Assembly (NCBI RefSeq): GCF_036884275.1
Contig: NZ_CP145607.1
Span: 1,351,001 to 1,415,000 of the forward strand
DNA: 64,000 bases
Direction: 5' to 3'
DNA from: Sphingomonas kaistensis
GTDB lineage: Bacteria; Pseudomonadota; Alphaproteobacteria; Sphingomonadales; Sphingomonadaceae
Shown here piece after piece: positions 35,620 to 44,689 of the stretch. The translations under genes and the position numbers were made by a program. Each line of letters opens with the position of its first letter. Positions within the stretch are counted from its first letter, which is position 1. The notes beneath the pieces were generated by a model. That model saw only the letters and a list, made by a program, of their open reading frames with translations, had not been told where the DNA came from and did not search any database.

Positions 35620-38600
35620 TCATTCGGCCAGAACAGGTTCGCGACCGAGCGGATCCTCATTTCCGTAGTCACCTTGGACATGGCGGGCTCGAGCCCTGTG
35701 CAGGAGGAAGTGGCTGATCGCCGGGAGCACGAAGAGCGTGAGTAGGGTCGCCACGATGAGACCGGCGATTACCACGACCGCCAGCGGTTTCTGGACTTCC
35801 GCACCACGGCCTGTGGCCAAGGCCATCGGCACAAACCCAATCGCCGGGACAACACCCGTCATTAGAACAGCCCGAACCCTCTCCATCATGCCGCCACGAA
35901 TGCTGGCATCGATGCTTTCGCCCGCGCCAATCCGCTGCTGGATACTGGTCATCACGACCAAGCCATTGAGCACGGTAACTCCGGACAGCACGATGAAGCC
36001 AACAGCTGCCGAGATTGAAAAGGGGAAGCCCGCAATTACCAAGCCGAAGACGCCTCCAGCCAGCCCAAGAGGCACGGCTGAGTAGACCGCGAGCGCCGAG
36101 CTGAAGCTACGTAGAGCCATGTAGAGGATGCCGAAGATCAGCAGGAACACCGCCGGGATCACGAGAGAAAGTCTCGCTGAGGCGGCTTGTAGGTTCTCAT
36201 ACTGACCACCCCACTCGATGAAGACGCCGGGGGGCAGCTTAACCTCGCGCTCGACCGCATCGCGCGCAGCCTCGACATAGGAGCCGAGATCGCGACCACG
36301 AACATTGGCTTGGACGACCACGCGCCGCTGTCCGTTTTCCCGGCTGACCTGATTAACCCCGTCGGCGAAGCGAAAGCTGGCGACCTCACGAAGCGGCACC
36401 GAGGTGCGAGCGCTGGCGCCGCTGTTCTCCAGCATGACCGGCAGTGCGCCAATGGCTTCGAGATTGTCGCGGGTAGCGTTGTCGAGCCGCACCACAATGT
36501 CGAAGCGGCGATCGCCTTCGAAGACAATGCCAGCTTCGCGGCCGCCAAGGGCTGCGGCTACGGTGTTTGCTACCTCTTCAACAGTCAGCCCGTAGCTCGC
36601 GATTGCGGCTCGGTTGAACACCACCTCCAAGGTCGGGAACCCGGCGGTCTGTTCGGAACGAAGGTCTGCCGTGCCTTCGACCTTGCTGATCGACGCTGCG
36701 ACCTGAGCGGCAACGGTTTCGAGTTGAGCCAGATCATCACCGAACACCTTGATCGCGACATCGCCACGAACGCCGGCAATCAATTCATTGAAGCGCATTT
36801 CGATCGGCTGACTGACTTCGAAGGCATTGCCGGTGAGCGAACCCATCTTCTGCTCGATGCGCTCGACCACGTCGTCTTTGCTGGCGACGCCCTCCGGCCA
36901 CTCCTTGCTAGGCTTCAGGATGACGAAAGAGTCGGAGATATTCTGCGGCATGGGGTCTGTTGCGACCTCGGCCGTGCCGGTCTTAGAGTAGATGAAAGCG
37001 ACCTCGGGAAGTGACGAGATTGCCCGCTCAACCCTTAATTGCATATCGAGGGATTGATCGAGGGAGGTCGAAGGAATCCGGATCGCTTGGACTGAGGCGT
37101 CCCCTTCATCGAGCTGCGGGATGAACTCCTGACCCAAGGTCGTGAACAGAACGCCGGCGAGGGCGAAAACCCCAAGGCCGGCGCCAATCCACGGCTTGGG
37201 TCGCGAAAGCACCTTGCCGAGGAGCGGCTCATACTGCTCCTTGGTCCAGCGAATGACCGCGACATCTTTCTCCGCAACCTTGCCCTTGATCAGCACGGCC
37301 ACCATCGCTGGAACGAAGGTGAGCGAGAGGATGAAGGCACCGACAAGAGCGAACATGACGGTGATTGCCATCGGGGTGAACATCTTGCCTTCGACGCCGG
37401 TGAAGGTGAGCAAGGGCGCGAACACGAGAAGAATGATCGCCTGCCCGTAGAGGGTTGGGCGGACCATTTCCTTCGCAGCCTGGAACACCTCGTGGAGCCG
37501 CTCGGACAGCTGGAGGAGGCGGCCTTCGCGATGCTGTCGCTCGGCTAGCCTTTGCAGGCAGTTCTCGATGATGATGATTGAGCCATCGACGATCAAACCG
37601 AAGTCGAGGGCGCCGAGGCTCATCAGATTTCCCGACACCCCGTAGCGAGTCATGCCGATCGCCATCATCAGGAATGAGAGCGGGATTACTAGCGCCGCGA
37701 TGATGGCGGCTCGGATGTTTCCGAGCAGCCAAAACAGTACGGCAATGACGAGAAGGGCGCCCTCGATCAGGTTCTTCTCCACCGTCGAAATAGTAGCATC
37801 CACGAGCGCTGAGCGGTCATACAGAGGCGTCACCTTCACGCCCGGTGGAAGGGACTTAGCCACCTCGTTCAGGCGCTCGGCAACGGCTTCGGCCACGACC
37901 CGGCTGTTTGCGCCAGCCAACATCAGCGCCGTTCCGACGACGACTTCCTTGCCGTTGTAGGAGGCAGCACCCGTGCGGAGTTCACCGCCCAAACGAACGT
38001 TGGCCACATCCGACACACGGACCGCTACGCCATTGCGATTGGCGATGACGGTGCCGCCGATCTCGTCGATGTGCCGGATGCGGGCGTCGGCTCGCACGAG
38101 GAAGGCTTCGCCGGCACGCTGGATGAAGTTGGCACCGACGGAGATGTTCGAGCCTTCGAGAGCATCAGCGAGCTCGGTGAACGACACACCGTAGGATGCC
38201 AAACGTGCCGGGTCTGGCTGGACCACGAACTGCTTTTCGTAGCCCCCAATGCTATCGACACCGGCCAGCCCGGCCACGTTGCGCAGCTGCGGCCGGATCA
38301 CCCAGTCTTGGATGGTCCTGAGGTAGGCCAGCCTGGAGACCTCATCGGTAAGTCTTTCGCCTTCGATGGTGAGATAGGAGCCATCGGGCTGGAAGCCGGG
38401 GCGTCCAGCGATCTTTGGGTTCTTCGCCGTTGCCGTGGCTTGATAATCAACCGACCACATCAGGACTTCGCCAAGTCCGGTGGAGACAGGCCCCATTTGC
38501 GGCTGGACGCCGTCGGGCAGACTTTCGCTCGCTTGAGCCAGCCGTTCGGCGACCTGCTGGCGGGCGAAGTAAATGTCGACCTCTTCGTCGAACACTGCCG

Positions 38601-38880
38601 TCACCTGCGCGAAGCCGTTGCGCGAAATCGACCTTGTGTAGTCTAGGCCTGGGATACCAGCGAGAGTCGTTTCCATCGGAAAAGTAACCAGCCGTTCCAT
38701 GTCGAGCGGGCCGAACTGGGGTGCGGTGACGTTTACTTGGACCTGCTTGTTGGTGATGTCAGGAACGGCATCGATCGGCAGCTTGAGAAGCTGAAAGGCG
38801 CCATAGAGAGCGATCACCAAGGTCAGACCGATCGTGGCCCAGCGGAAGCGGATCGCAGCGTCGAGAATACGCTCAATCAT
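35620..38880 (-). CDS. czcA: CzcA-type heavy-metal RND efflux pump
   Basis: 1086 residues, full length for an HME-RND pump. Twelve transmembrane helices, two large periplasmic loops, and the proton-relay/metal-class motif in helix 4, GALDFGLIVDGSIIIIEN, which is of the Zn/Co/Cd (HME1) type. The N-terminus (MIERILDAAIRFRWATIGL) is typical. It exports periplasmic or cytoplasmic divalent metals through CzcB and CzcC. It is encoded 45 bases downstream of czcB. Confidence 0.94.
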   Translation of the reverse strand: MIERILDAAIRFRWATIGLTLVIALYGAFQLLKLPIDAVPDITNKQVQVNVTAPQFGPLDMERLVTFPMETTLAGIPGLDYTRSISRNGFAQVTAVFDEEVDIYFARQQVAERLAQASESLPDGVQPQMGPVSTGLGEVLMWSVDYQATATAKNPKIAGRPGFQPDGSYLTIEGERLTDEVSRLAYLRTIQDWVIRPQLRNVAGLAGVDSIGGYEKQFVVQPDPARLASYGVSFTELADALEGSNISVGANFIQRAGEAFLVRADARIRHIDEIGGTVIANRNGVAVRVSDVANVRLGGELRTGAASYNGKEVVVGTALMLAGANSRVVAEAVAERLNEVAKSLPPGVKVTPLYDRSALVDATISTVEKNLIEGALLVIAVLFWLLGNIRAAIIAALVIPLSFLMMAIGMTRYGVSGNLMSLGALDFGLIVDGSIIIIENCLQRLAERQHREGRLLQLSERLHEVFQAAKEMVRPTLYGQAIILLVFAPLLTFTGVEGKMFTPMAITVMFALVGAFILSLTFVPAMVAVLIKGKVAEKDVAVIRWTKEQYEPLLGKVLSRPKPWIGAGLGVFALAGVLFTTLGQEFIPQLDEGDASVQAIRIPSTSLDQSLDMQLRVERAISSLPEVAFIYSKTGTAEVATDPMPQNISDSFVILKPSKEWPEGVASKDDVVERIEQKMGSLTGNAFEVSQPIEMRFNELIAGVRGDVAIKVFGDDLAQLETVAAQVAASISKVEGTADLRSEQTAGFPTLEVVFNRAAIASYGLTVEEVANTVAAALGGREAGIVFEGDRRFDIVVRLDNATRDNLEAIGALPVMLENSGASARTSVPLREVASFRFADGVNQVSRENGQRRVVVQANVRGRDLGSYVEAARDAVEREVKLPPGVFIEWGGQYENLQAASARLSLVIPAVFLLIFGILYMALRSFSSALAVYSAVPLGLAGGVFGLVIAGFPFSISAAVGFIVLSGVTVLNGLVVMTSIQQRIGAGESIDASIRGGMMERVRAVLMTGVVPAIGFVPMALATGRGAEVQKPLAVVVIAGLIVATLLTLFVLPAISHFLLHRARARHVQGDYGNEDPLGREPVLAE

Positions 38881-38925
38881 GTTGGATCAATCCTGATGAG
38901 ATTAGGGGAGGAGCGGACAACACCA

Positions 38926-40137
38926 TCAGTGTTCCGCTTCACTCGCCCCAAGCTGCGACTTCAGCGCAAAAGCGCCACGCGAGACGACCAACTGGCCGGG
39001 CTGAAGGCCCTTCAAAATCTCGACGCGGCCGCCGCTACGTTGGCCGATCTGGACTGGCACCGTCTGGAAGCCGCCCTTCACCTGGACAAAAACGGTGTCG
39101 CGGCCCTCGACCTGCTGGACGGCGTCCTCAGGAAGGATGATGCCGCTGACTTCGCTGCTTCGAGGGGTGATACGGGCTCTGACCGCCTGGCCTTGGCGCA
39201 GACCACCAGGCGCGCCGGACAGCTGAAGGATGACGGCGATTGCCCTGCTCTGTGGGTCGGCCGACGGGGTGATCGAACGAACCCGAGCCTCGACGATGCC
39301 GCCACCCGGTAGCTCGACGACCGCCGGGTCACCCGGCTGGAGTCGCTGTGCCTCGGGCACGGGGACAGCTGCCTCGATCTGAATGCTGTTCGGATTGGCG
39401 ACGTTGAAGAGCTCAGCGCCAGCGGCCACGTAAGCTCCGAGTTGCGTGTCTACCTCGGTTATTCTGCCGCCGATCGGCGAACGGACGGCGAGATAACGGC
39501 CGTTGCCGGTCACGCCGGCTGTTCTGACGGCTGCCTCAGCACGCTGCAGTTCGGCCTCCGCCGTCTGCCGAGCGGTGACAGCGGCCTCGAGGTCCTGGCG
39601 AGCGGTCACCTTGGCATTAAAAAGTCGTTGCTCTCGGGCCGCAGCAGCTCGCGCTGCTTGGGCGCGCGCGGCTGCAGCGTTGCGCTCTGCGACGAAAGCT
39701 GCAGCGTCACGGCTCTCAAGGAGGGCAATTGTCTCGCCCGCACTAACAGGATCGCCGAGCCGCTTGTTGATGCGGGTAATGGCGCCGTCGGCTCGGGCAG
39801 TCACCAATGCTTGCCCCTGGGGAGGCGCGGTGACGGTTGCCTGCGAAATTACCTCTGACAGGATGGAGCCCGGGGCGACCCGTTCAACGGCAATGCCATT
39901 GGTCGCGAGCTGTGCCGGCGTCATCGAAATGAAGCCTTCAGGTCCTTGCTCCTCGCCCGCTTCGCCTTCGGGGGCAGGAGCTTCAGTGCTGGTCGCGACG
40001 GCAGTGGGTGCCATGCTCCTGCCAATCAGCACGCCACCGAGGCCTGCAAGCAGGGCAAGAGCTGCTCCGCCAGCCATCAGCTTGGAGCGGCCGTCACGCA
40101 ATTGGATGACGGAGGTCGCGCGTTCGATCACGGTCAT
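38926..40137 (-). CDS. czcB: CzcB-type periplasmic adaptor (membrane fusion protein)
   Basis: 403 residues: N-terminal transmembrane anchor (about 22-42), an acidic linker, then the lipoyl half-motifs (TARADGAITRINKRLGDPVS and YLAVRSPIGGRITEVDTQLG) on either side of an Ala-rich coiled coil, and beta-barrel plus membrane-proximal domains. It links the CzcA pump to CzcC. It overlaps czcC by four bases, so the two are translationally coupled. Confidence 0.92.
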   Translation of the reverse strand: MTVIERATSVIQLRDGRSKLMAGGAALALLAGLGGVLIGRSMAPTAVATSTEAPAPEGEAGEEQGPEGFISMTPAQLATNGIAVERVAPGSILSEVISQATVTAPPQGQALVTARADGAITRINKRLGDPVSAGETIALLESRDAAAFVAERNAAAARAQAARAAAAREQRLFNAKVTARQDLEAAVTARQTAEAELQRAEAAVRTAGVTGNGRYLAVRSPIGGRITEVDTQLGAYVAAGAELFNVANPNSIQIEAAVPVPEAQRLQPGDPAVVELPGGGIVEARVRSITPSADPQSRAIAVILQLSGAPGGLRQGQAVRARITPRSSEVSGIILPEDAVQQVEGRDTVFVQVKGGFQTVPVQIGQRSGGRVEILKGLQPGQLVVSRGAFALKSQLGASEAEH

Positions 40138-41471
40138 AGGGGATCCTGTTGTGCGGCGACCCGGCCGAGTTCGGCGGTCGCGAGGGCCTGCGCGAGGCGG
40201 GCATCGATGAGGGCAGCTTGAGCTTCGCGGTAGGCGGACTGAGCATCCAGCAATTCGACCAGCGAGGCTCGGCCCTCGATGTAGGCGAGACGCGAAAGCC
40301 GAAGCGCCTCAGTCGCCTCCGGAATGGCGGAGCGCTCAAGTGCTTCCACTCGTGTCGTAGCTGACTGGACGTTGGTCACAGCATTCGCGGCCCTTACCTG
40401 CACGGAAGCGCGAACGTTCGCCACATTGGCTTCGGCAGAACGGATACCGGCCCGGGCAGCTTCAATGTTGCCGCGATTGCGGTCGAACACCGGCAGCGGA
40501 AGCGACACCCCGCCGACGAGCGCTACTGCGCCGGCCTCCCGCACGTGGCGGACGCCTAGCCCGACAGCAGGGTCGAGCCGACTGGCAGCCTGTTCTTGCC
40601 TGAGTGCTGACTCGGCTACGAGACGCTCCGCTTCAGCCAAACGCATTTCAAGGCTGAGCCCGGGATTTACCAGCCTGGGCGTAAGATCGATGAGGCCTCC
40701 GCTAAGGCTCTGTACCGGGTCGGTCATGCCGAACAGTGAAACCAAGGTTGCTCTGGAAGACCGTTCCTCCGCGCGCGCTGCCTCAAGATCTGCGGCAGCT
40801 TGGGTGGCCGCTGACCTTGCTCGAAGGGCACGAAGAGGGGGCTCACGACCGTTGTCGACGAGGATCTGGGCAATCCGTGCCAACTCGCGAGCTCGCTCTT
40901 CATTGTCTTCCGCGAGACGAAGGCGATCGCGAGCGACGGCGGCTCGTGCGAATTGCTCCCTCACCGACCGGGCTAAGTCGGCGCGGGCAATGCTAAGCCG
41001 GATACGCTCCGCCGTCAGTTCGGCTTGCGCTGCCGTGACGCGTGCCTGCCGACGTCCACCAAGATCGAGCCGCTGATTGATCGCTACCGTCGTTTCGGTC
41101 GCGCGAAGCCCAGCCAGATCGCCGGTGCCGAGGAAGTTCTCGACCTCAACGCTGAGTTCTGGGTTAGAGCGAAGACCGGCCTGCCCGATGCGCGCTGAAG
41201 CGGCCTCAACGCGTGCGCGAGCCGCGAGCACTGCTGGCGACCGCGCTTCGGCTTCCTCCAGTGCCTGAACAAGCGTCAACGACGCCGGCAGTGGCCCGCT
41301 TCGTGAAACGAGCAGGGGAAGAGGTGTAGAAGGTAGGGGCGCTGGGGGGCCAGCGCGTGGTGTAGTGATTGGTGAGCCGACGCGCGGTGTTGCAGGCGTG
41401 ATGACCTGCGCACCGGCGCCCGCCATGGGAACCATGGCCACGGCGAAGGCCGCAGCGGATAAACGAAACAT
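40134..41471 (-). CDS. czcC: CzcC-type outer membrane efflux channel
   Basis: 445 residues of the TolC-like OEP family: signal peptide (ends AGAGAQ), Pro-rich linker, then two OEP repeats with long coiled coils (EAEARSPAVLAARARVEAAS and DAQSAYREAQAALIDARLAQ). It forms the outer membrane duct of the CzcCBA pump. It is preceded, 66 bases upstream, by the gene for a His-rich periplasmic protein on the same strand. Confidence 0.92.
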   Translation of the reverse strand: MFRLSAAAFAVAMVPMAGAGAQVITPATPRVGSPITTPRAGPPAPLPSTPLPLLVSRSGPLPASLTLVQALEEAEARSPAVLAARARVEAASARIGQAGLRSNPELSVEVENFLGTGDLAGLRATETTVAINQRLDLGGRRQARVTAAQAELTAERIRLSIARADLARSVREQFARAAVARDRLRLAEDNEERARELARIAQILVDNGREPPLRALRARSAATQAAADLEAARAEERSSRATLVSLFGMTDPVQSLSGGLIDLTPRLVNPGLSLEMRLAEAERLVAESALRQEQAASRLDPAVGLGVRHVREAGAVALVGGVSLPLPVFDRNRGNIEAARAGIRSAEANVANVRASVQVRAANAVTNVQSATTRVEALERSAIPEATEALRLSRLAYIEGRASLVELLDAQSAYREAQAALIDARLAQALATAELGRVAAQQDPL

Positions 41472-41537
41472 GCAGAAAGACTCCTGACGGCACTGGAGGA
41501 GCCAGCTGGACCGAAGCCAGCCAGCGTCAGCGTGTCG

Positions 41538-41870
41538 TCAGGCGATCGGCGGACGCAATGCGGTCCCGGGGTCGTTGCCGAACTGGAAGGCAGCCGTAGA
41601 CGCAATCACACTTGCGTCCTTGGCGCCCGGGAATGCACCCTTTTTGGCCTCCTGCGGCGTGCCCACACAGTGGCCATGACAGGCACTGTGATGATGCGGA
41701 GCGGCCTTATCACCGTCTGCAGGGACTTCATCGCTATCCCCGTCGAAGTGGCCCTCGGCGCTCGCCGCCACCTCGGCGCAGCTGAACGCCTCGGCCGCAT
41801 GCGCAGCGCTGCCTGTCCAAATGACAAGCATCAGCATCAAAGCGCTGACCAAGGGTAGAATACGACGCAT
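41538..41870 (-). CDS. Small periplasmic His/Cys-rich protein, probable metal-binding
   Basis: About 110 residues: signal peptide (MRRILPLVSALMLMLVIW, cut after AHA), a Cys (FSCAEV), an acidic stretch and the metal-ligand cluster PHHHSACHGHCVG. Position between a CDF transporter gene and czcC suggests a periplasmic metal buffer for the pump. A GTG at 41924 that overlaps the CDF gene stop (GTGA) would give an 18-residue N-terminal extension; the ATG start gives a cleaner signal peptide. Confidence 0.65.
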   Translation of the reverse strand: MRRILPLVSALMLMLVIWTGSAAHAAEAFSCAEVAASAEGHFDGDSDEVPADGDKAAPHHHSACHGHCVGTPQEAKKGAFPGAKDASVIASTAAFQFGNDPGTALRPPIA

Positions 41871-41920
41871 CGAGAGGCAGCCTTTACCAGCGATGCTCGC
41901 CAAAGGGAAAGCCCATGCCT

Positions 41921-42559
41921 TCACCGCTGCGTTGCAATCGGGGCGGAAGACGTTTGAAGCTCAGCCATAGCGAGCCGAACGACCTTCCAGCCGCCGGCGA
42001 AACTTAAAGCCGCCATCAGGCCGGCTACGATAAGATCCGGCCAACGTGTCCCGGTTCCGAAGACTCCAAGGGCGGCGGCGACTACCGCGATGTTCGCAAT
42101 CGCGTCGTTGCGACTGCAGATCCAGACTGATTGCATGTTGGCGTCACCCGAACGCCAGCGAAACAGCATCACAGCGACGGCAATATTGGCGACGAGGGCA
42201 GCGATGCCGATGCCGCCCATTACAAACGGCTCGGGGCTGGACCCCTGCATGGCCGCCACGACGGCGGTGGTGATCACGTAAGCGCCGAGCAGCAGGAGAG
42301 TCAGGCCTTTGAAGAGGGCGGCACGCGCACGCCAGACGAGAGCGAGCCCAACAACGCCGAGCGAGATGGCGTAGTTGGCGGCATCCGAGAAGAAGTCGAG
42401 GGCGTCGGCTTGGAGCGACCTGCTATCGGCCATCACGCCAGCGGCAAGCTCGATGGCGAACATACCGCCGTTAACCGCCAGAGCGATCCACAGCGCCTGA
42501 CGCCAGCGCGCATCGGCTGCCGCGCTTGGCGCCCCCGCAGCACAATGATTACAGGCCAT
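41921..42559 (-). CDS. Short cation diffusion facilitator, membrane domain only
   Basis: 212 residues with an N-terminal CNHC motif and six hydrophobic helices. The CDF metal-site helices are SRSLQADALDFFSDAANYAI (Asp ligands) and WICSRNDAIANIAV (Asn/Asp). The C-terminal cytoplasmic domain found in CzcD is absent. Probably exports Zn, Cd or Co. It starts the minus-strand metal operon and is transcribed from a promoter with a 19-bp spacer and a MerR-type dyad at 42590-42620. Confidence 0.82.
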   Translation of the reverse strand: MACNHCAAGAPSAAADARWRQALWIALAVNGGMFAIELAAGVMADSRSLQADALDFFSDAANYAISLGVVGLALVWRARAALFKGLTLLLLGAYVITTAVVAAMQGSSPEPFVMGGIGIAALVANIAVAVMLFRWRSGDANMQSVWICSRNDAIANIAVVAAALGVFGTGTRWPDLIVAGLMAALSFAGGWKVVRLAMAELQTSSAPIATQR

Positions 42560-42589
42560 TAGCTACCTCAATCGAATCAGAATGGCGGC

Positions 42590-42620
42590 CTTATGGTCCT
42601 TGTAGTGGCTACAGGGTCAA
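42590..42620 (-). promoter_or_regulatory. MerR-type promoter/operator for the metal efflux operon
   Basis: On the minus strand, -35 TTGACC (42615-42620) and -10 CATAAG (42590-42595) are 19 bases apart, the overlong spacing that MerR activators correct. The spacer holds a near-perfect dyad, CCTTGTAG-TGG-CTACAGGG, of the Zn/Cd/Pb-regulator type. It lies 31 bases upstream of the CDF gene. Confidence 0.8.
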
Positions 42621-42791
42621 GCTCTGACGGGAAATCGAGCGGTGGTCTTTCGCCAACCCACCCAGCTTTCAACGTCAATGCTCGAAAGCGCAGCGGTTAA
42701 CGGTTGCAAGATTCCTGATGGTCGAGCCGGCAAGTAAAGGGTCGACGAACTTGGGCCGAGCGCACTAACGCTGCCCCGAGGGGACACTGAC

Positions 42792-43211
42792 ATGGCATTG
42801 AAAATCGGTCAGCTCGGGAAGGCGACGGGGACGAACACAGAGACGATACGCTATTATGAGCGGATAGGCCTTCTTCCCAAGGCAGGAAGAACGGACGGGA
42901 ACTACCGCAACTACGATGATCGCGACGTTGAGCGTCTGACATTTATCCGGCACGCCAGGGGCCTGGGTTTCGAAATCGCAGATATACGGTTGCTGCTCGA
43001 GCTATCCGAAGCGCCCGACCAAGATTGCGGGGAGGCTGATCGGATCGCCAGTCATCAACTTGCGGCAGTGGGCCGGAAGATCGGTCAGCTCACCAAGCTG
43101 CAAGCCGAACTCCGACGCATGATTTCACAATGCCGAGGCGGACAGATCTCTGACTGCCGGATCATGCTAGCTCTCGCGGATCATGAGCACTGCGAAACTG
43201 ACCACAGCTGA
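42792..43211 (+). CDS. MerR-family Zn/Cd/Pb-responsive regulator (ZntR/CadR/PbrR type)
   Basis: 139 residues. HTH in the first 70 (IGQLGKATGTNTETIRYYER, NYRNYDDRDVERLTFIRHAR), a dimerisation helix, and metal-ligand cysteines Cys79, Cys114, Cys122 and Cys134 with nearby His (ADHEHC). The Cys79/Cys114 positions match the ZntR/PbrR class for divalent metals. It is divergent from the efflux operon, and the dyad at 42598-42616 is the obvious target. Related dyads at 43223 and 43691 suggest it also controls the next two genes. Confidence 0.87.
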   Translation: MALKIGQLGKATGTNTETIRYYERIGLLPKAGRTDGNYRNYDDRDVERLTFIRHARGLGFEIADIRLLLELSEAPDQDCGEADRIASHQLAAVGRKIGQLTKLQAELRRMISQCRGGQISDCRIMLALADHEHCETDHS

Positions 43212-43222
43212 CAGCACGCAAG

Positions 43223-43240
43223 CTTGTAGTCGCTTCAAGG
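43223..43240 (+). promoter_or_regulatory. Degenerate MerR-type dyad upstream of the DUF2384 gene
   Basis: CTTGTAG-TCG-CTTCAAGG resembles the dyads at 42598 and 43691 with one mismatch in the stem. I could not place a convincing 19-bp-spaced promoter around it, so function is uncertain. Confidence 0.4.
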
Positions 43241-43283
43241 TTTTCTATGTCATGTTGCCCTGACGGCAAGCGAGGACATAGCG

Positions 43284-43652
43284 GTGGATCACCATCAACA
43301 CGTTGAACTCGAGGCTGCCGGGCTGCGAACGTTCTTTCGCATCGCTGATATCTGGCGGCTGAGTGAAGCCGAGCGAGCCGCCATCCTCAATTTGGATGAA
43401 GAAGGGCTCAGGCTGGCCAAGGAACAGCCTGCCTCGATCAAGCAGGAAACCCTCCATAGGCTCTCTTATGTCTTTCGTATTTATCGAGCCGTGAACACTC
43501 TTTTGCCGGACGCGCACCGGGCCGCTGAGTGGATGCGGGCACCCGGCAAAGTGCCGATTCATGGGGGGCGCTCGGCAATCACAATCATGGCGAGCGGCGA
43601 ACCGAATGACCTTCAGAGAGTGACTGAATACCTCGATGCTGAATGTCAGTGA
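43284..43652 (+). CDS. MbcA/ParS/Xre (DUF2384) antitoxin-like protein without a toxin partner
   Basis: 122 residues: helical N-terminus, then the DUF2384 toxin-binding region (LHRLSYVFRIYRAVNTLLPD followed by AAEWMRAPGKVPIHGGRSAI). In type II systems this protein binds and neutralises a RES-domain toxin and represses the operon. No RES gene follows; the next gene is an unrelated 256-residue protein. GTG start with GAGG eight bases upstream. It is either an orphan antitoxin or a regulator recruited to the metal locus. Confidence 0.72.
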   Translation: MDHHQHVELEAAGLRTFFRIADIWRLSEAERAAILNLDEEGLRLAKEQPASIKQETLHRLSYVFRIYRAVNTLLPDAHRAAEWMRAPGKVPIHGGRSAITIMASGEPNDLQRVTEYLDAECQ

Positions 43653-43685
43653 GCAATACCTTCAAGCCTGAAAGCTAAATTTGTG

Positions 43686-43716
43686 TTCAAACCTTGTAGT
43701 TACTACAAGGTTAACC
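43686..43716 (+). promoter_or_regulatory. MerR-type operator with perfect dyad upstream of the 256-aa protein gene
   Basis: Perfect dyad arms ACCTTGTAG and CTACAAGGT around TTA (43691-43711). On the plus strand TTCAAA (43686) and TTAACC (43711) are 19 bases apart, the MerR-activated geometry. The half sites match those of the efflux promoter at 42598-42616. Confidence 0.7.
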
Positions 43717-43765
43717 TACCTGCTTCATCGACCGCTTCGCATGGCGGTTAGACAGGGAGCGTAGG

Positions 43766-44536
43766 ATGCAGGAATCAATTGATTGCTCGGCTTCGGCGAT
43801 GGTGCTCTTCCAACCGGTGCTGGCGGAACACCAGCGCTGTCAGGACGAGGTCCACGACTTCGTTTTCTGTGATCCGCTAGAGCCAGACTGCCCCTCCGAC
43901 CTCAAGGTCACCCTGACGCATCGCCAGATTGGACGACTGGTGTTCGTGGCGGCGGAGACGGGGTCGCGCTTTGCTCGGGAGCGCTCGTCCTATGATCCTG
44001 CCGCTTGGATGGCGGCGCCCAGAAGCCTGTTCGGCGGTCGTAATGCGCTGACTGCCTGTGTTGATCGCACCATGTTCATGCGGGCGATCGTTCTGCACGG
44101 GGCAACCGCCGTCTATGACATGGCGCCGCAGGATATGTCCGAGCTGCTTGCCTCATCGGACTGCGACGACGAAGCATCCATGGTGGTTAAACATACTGGT
44201 CGCAGCCTTGACCGTGGTGGCGCTCCCTTGATGAATTGGGGGCCGACGCTCTTCACGGCGACATGCGCTGAGCATAGCTCGGCCGGCGTTCTCCACCTCT
44301 TCTTTGCGACAATAGCGACTGACGAAGGTGCGGCGAGAGAACAGTTGCGGGAACGACTGGGCCCCAGCGTTTCAAGCATCGCCAACGTTATGGCCGGGTT
44401 CGACCCCTCGCAGCCAGTCGCCGTCTCCCTGCTGTCTGAGGCAATGGCTTACCTGCTGATTCAGATCGCACACGAGCCCACCTCAGCGCTCGCGGATGGC
44501 TTCAACGTCCTGATTGAACACCGCTTCGATCACTAG
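43766..44536 (+). CDS. Uncharacterised 256-residue protein, probably metal-regulated
   Basis: A soluble alpha/beta protein with several cysteines and no signal peptide or transmembrane helix. Segments such as LTHRQIGRLVFVAAETGSRF, MNWGPTLFTATCAEHSSAGV and VLHLFFATIATDEG give the impression of a compact enzyme or sensor domain. I do not recognise a family. A good ribosome binding site precedes ATG 43766, and a perfect MerR-type dyad lies 55 bases upstream. This suggests induction with the efflux operon. It may be part of a two-gene unit with the DUF2384 protein. Confidence 0.6.
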   Translation: MQESIDCSASAMVLFQPVLAEHQRCQDEVHDFVFCDPLEPDCPSDLKVTLTHRQIGRLVFVAAETGSRFARERSSYDPAAWMAAPRSLFGGRNALTACVDRTMFMRAIVLHGATAVYDMAPQDMSELLASSDCDDEASMVVKHTGRSLDRGGAPLMNWGPTLFTATCAEHSSAGVLHLFFATIATDEGAAREQLRERLGPSVSSIANVMAGFDPSQPVAVSLLSEAMAYLLIQIAHEPTSALADGFNVLIEHRFDH

Positions 44537-44689
44537 CTCATGACCTGGCAGCTTGCGCGATGATGGGGTGGCGACCGTTCCGATCACTCAAAAACATGAG
44601 GTCAAGGCGCAAGCTGCCGATGCGCGATGAACCAAGCCCTGAACGCCATCGAGATGGCTCCTATGCCGAACTTCAAGGACCAACCATCA

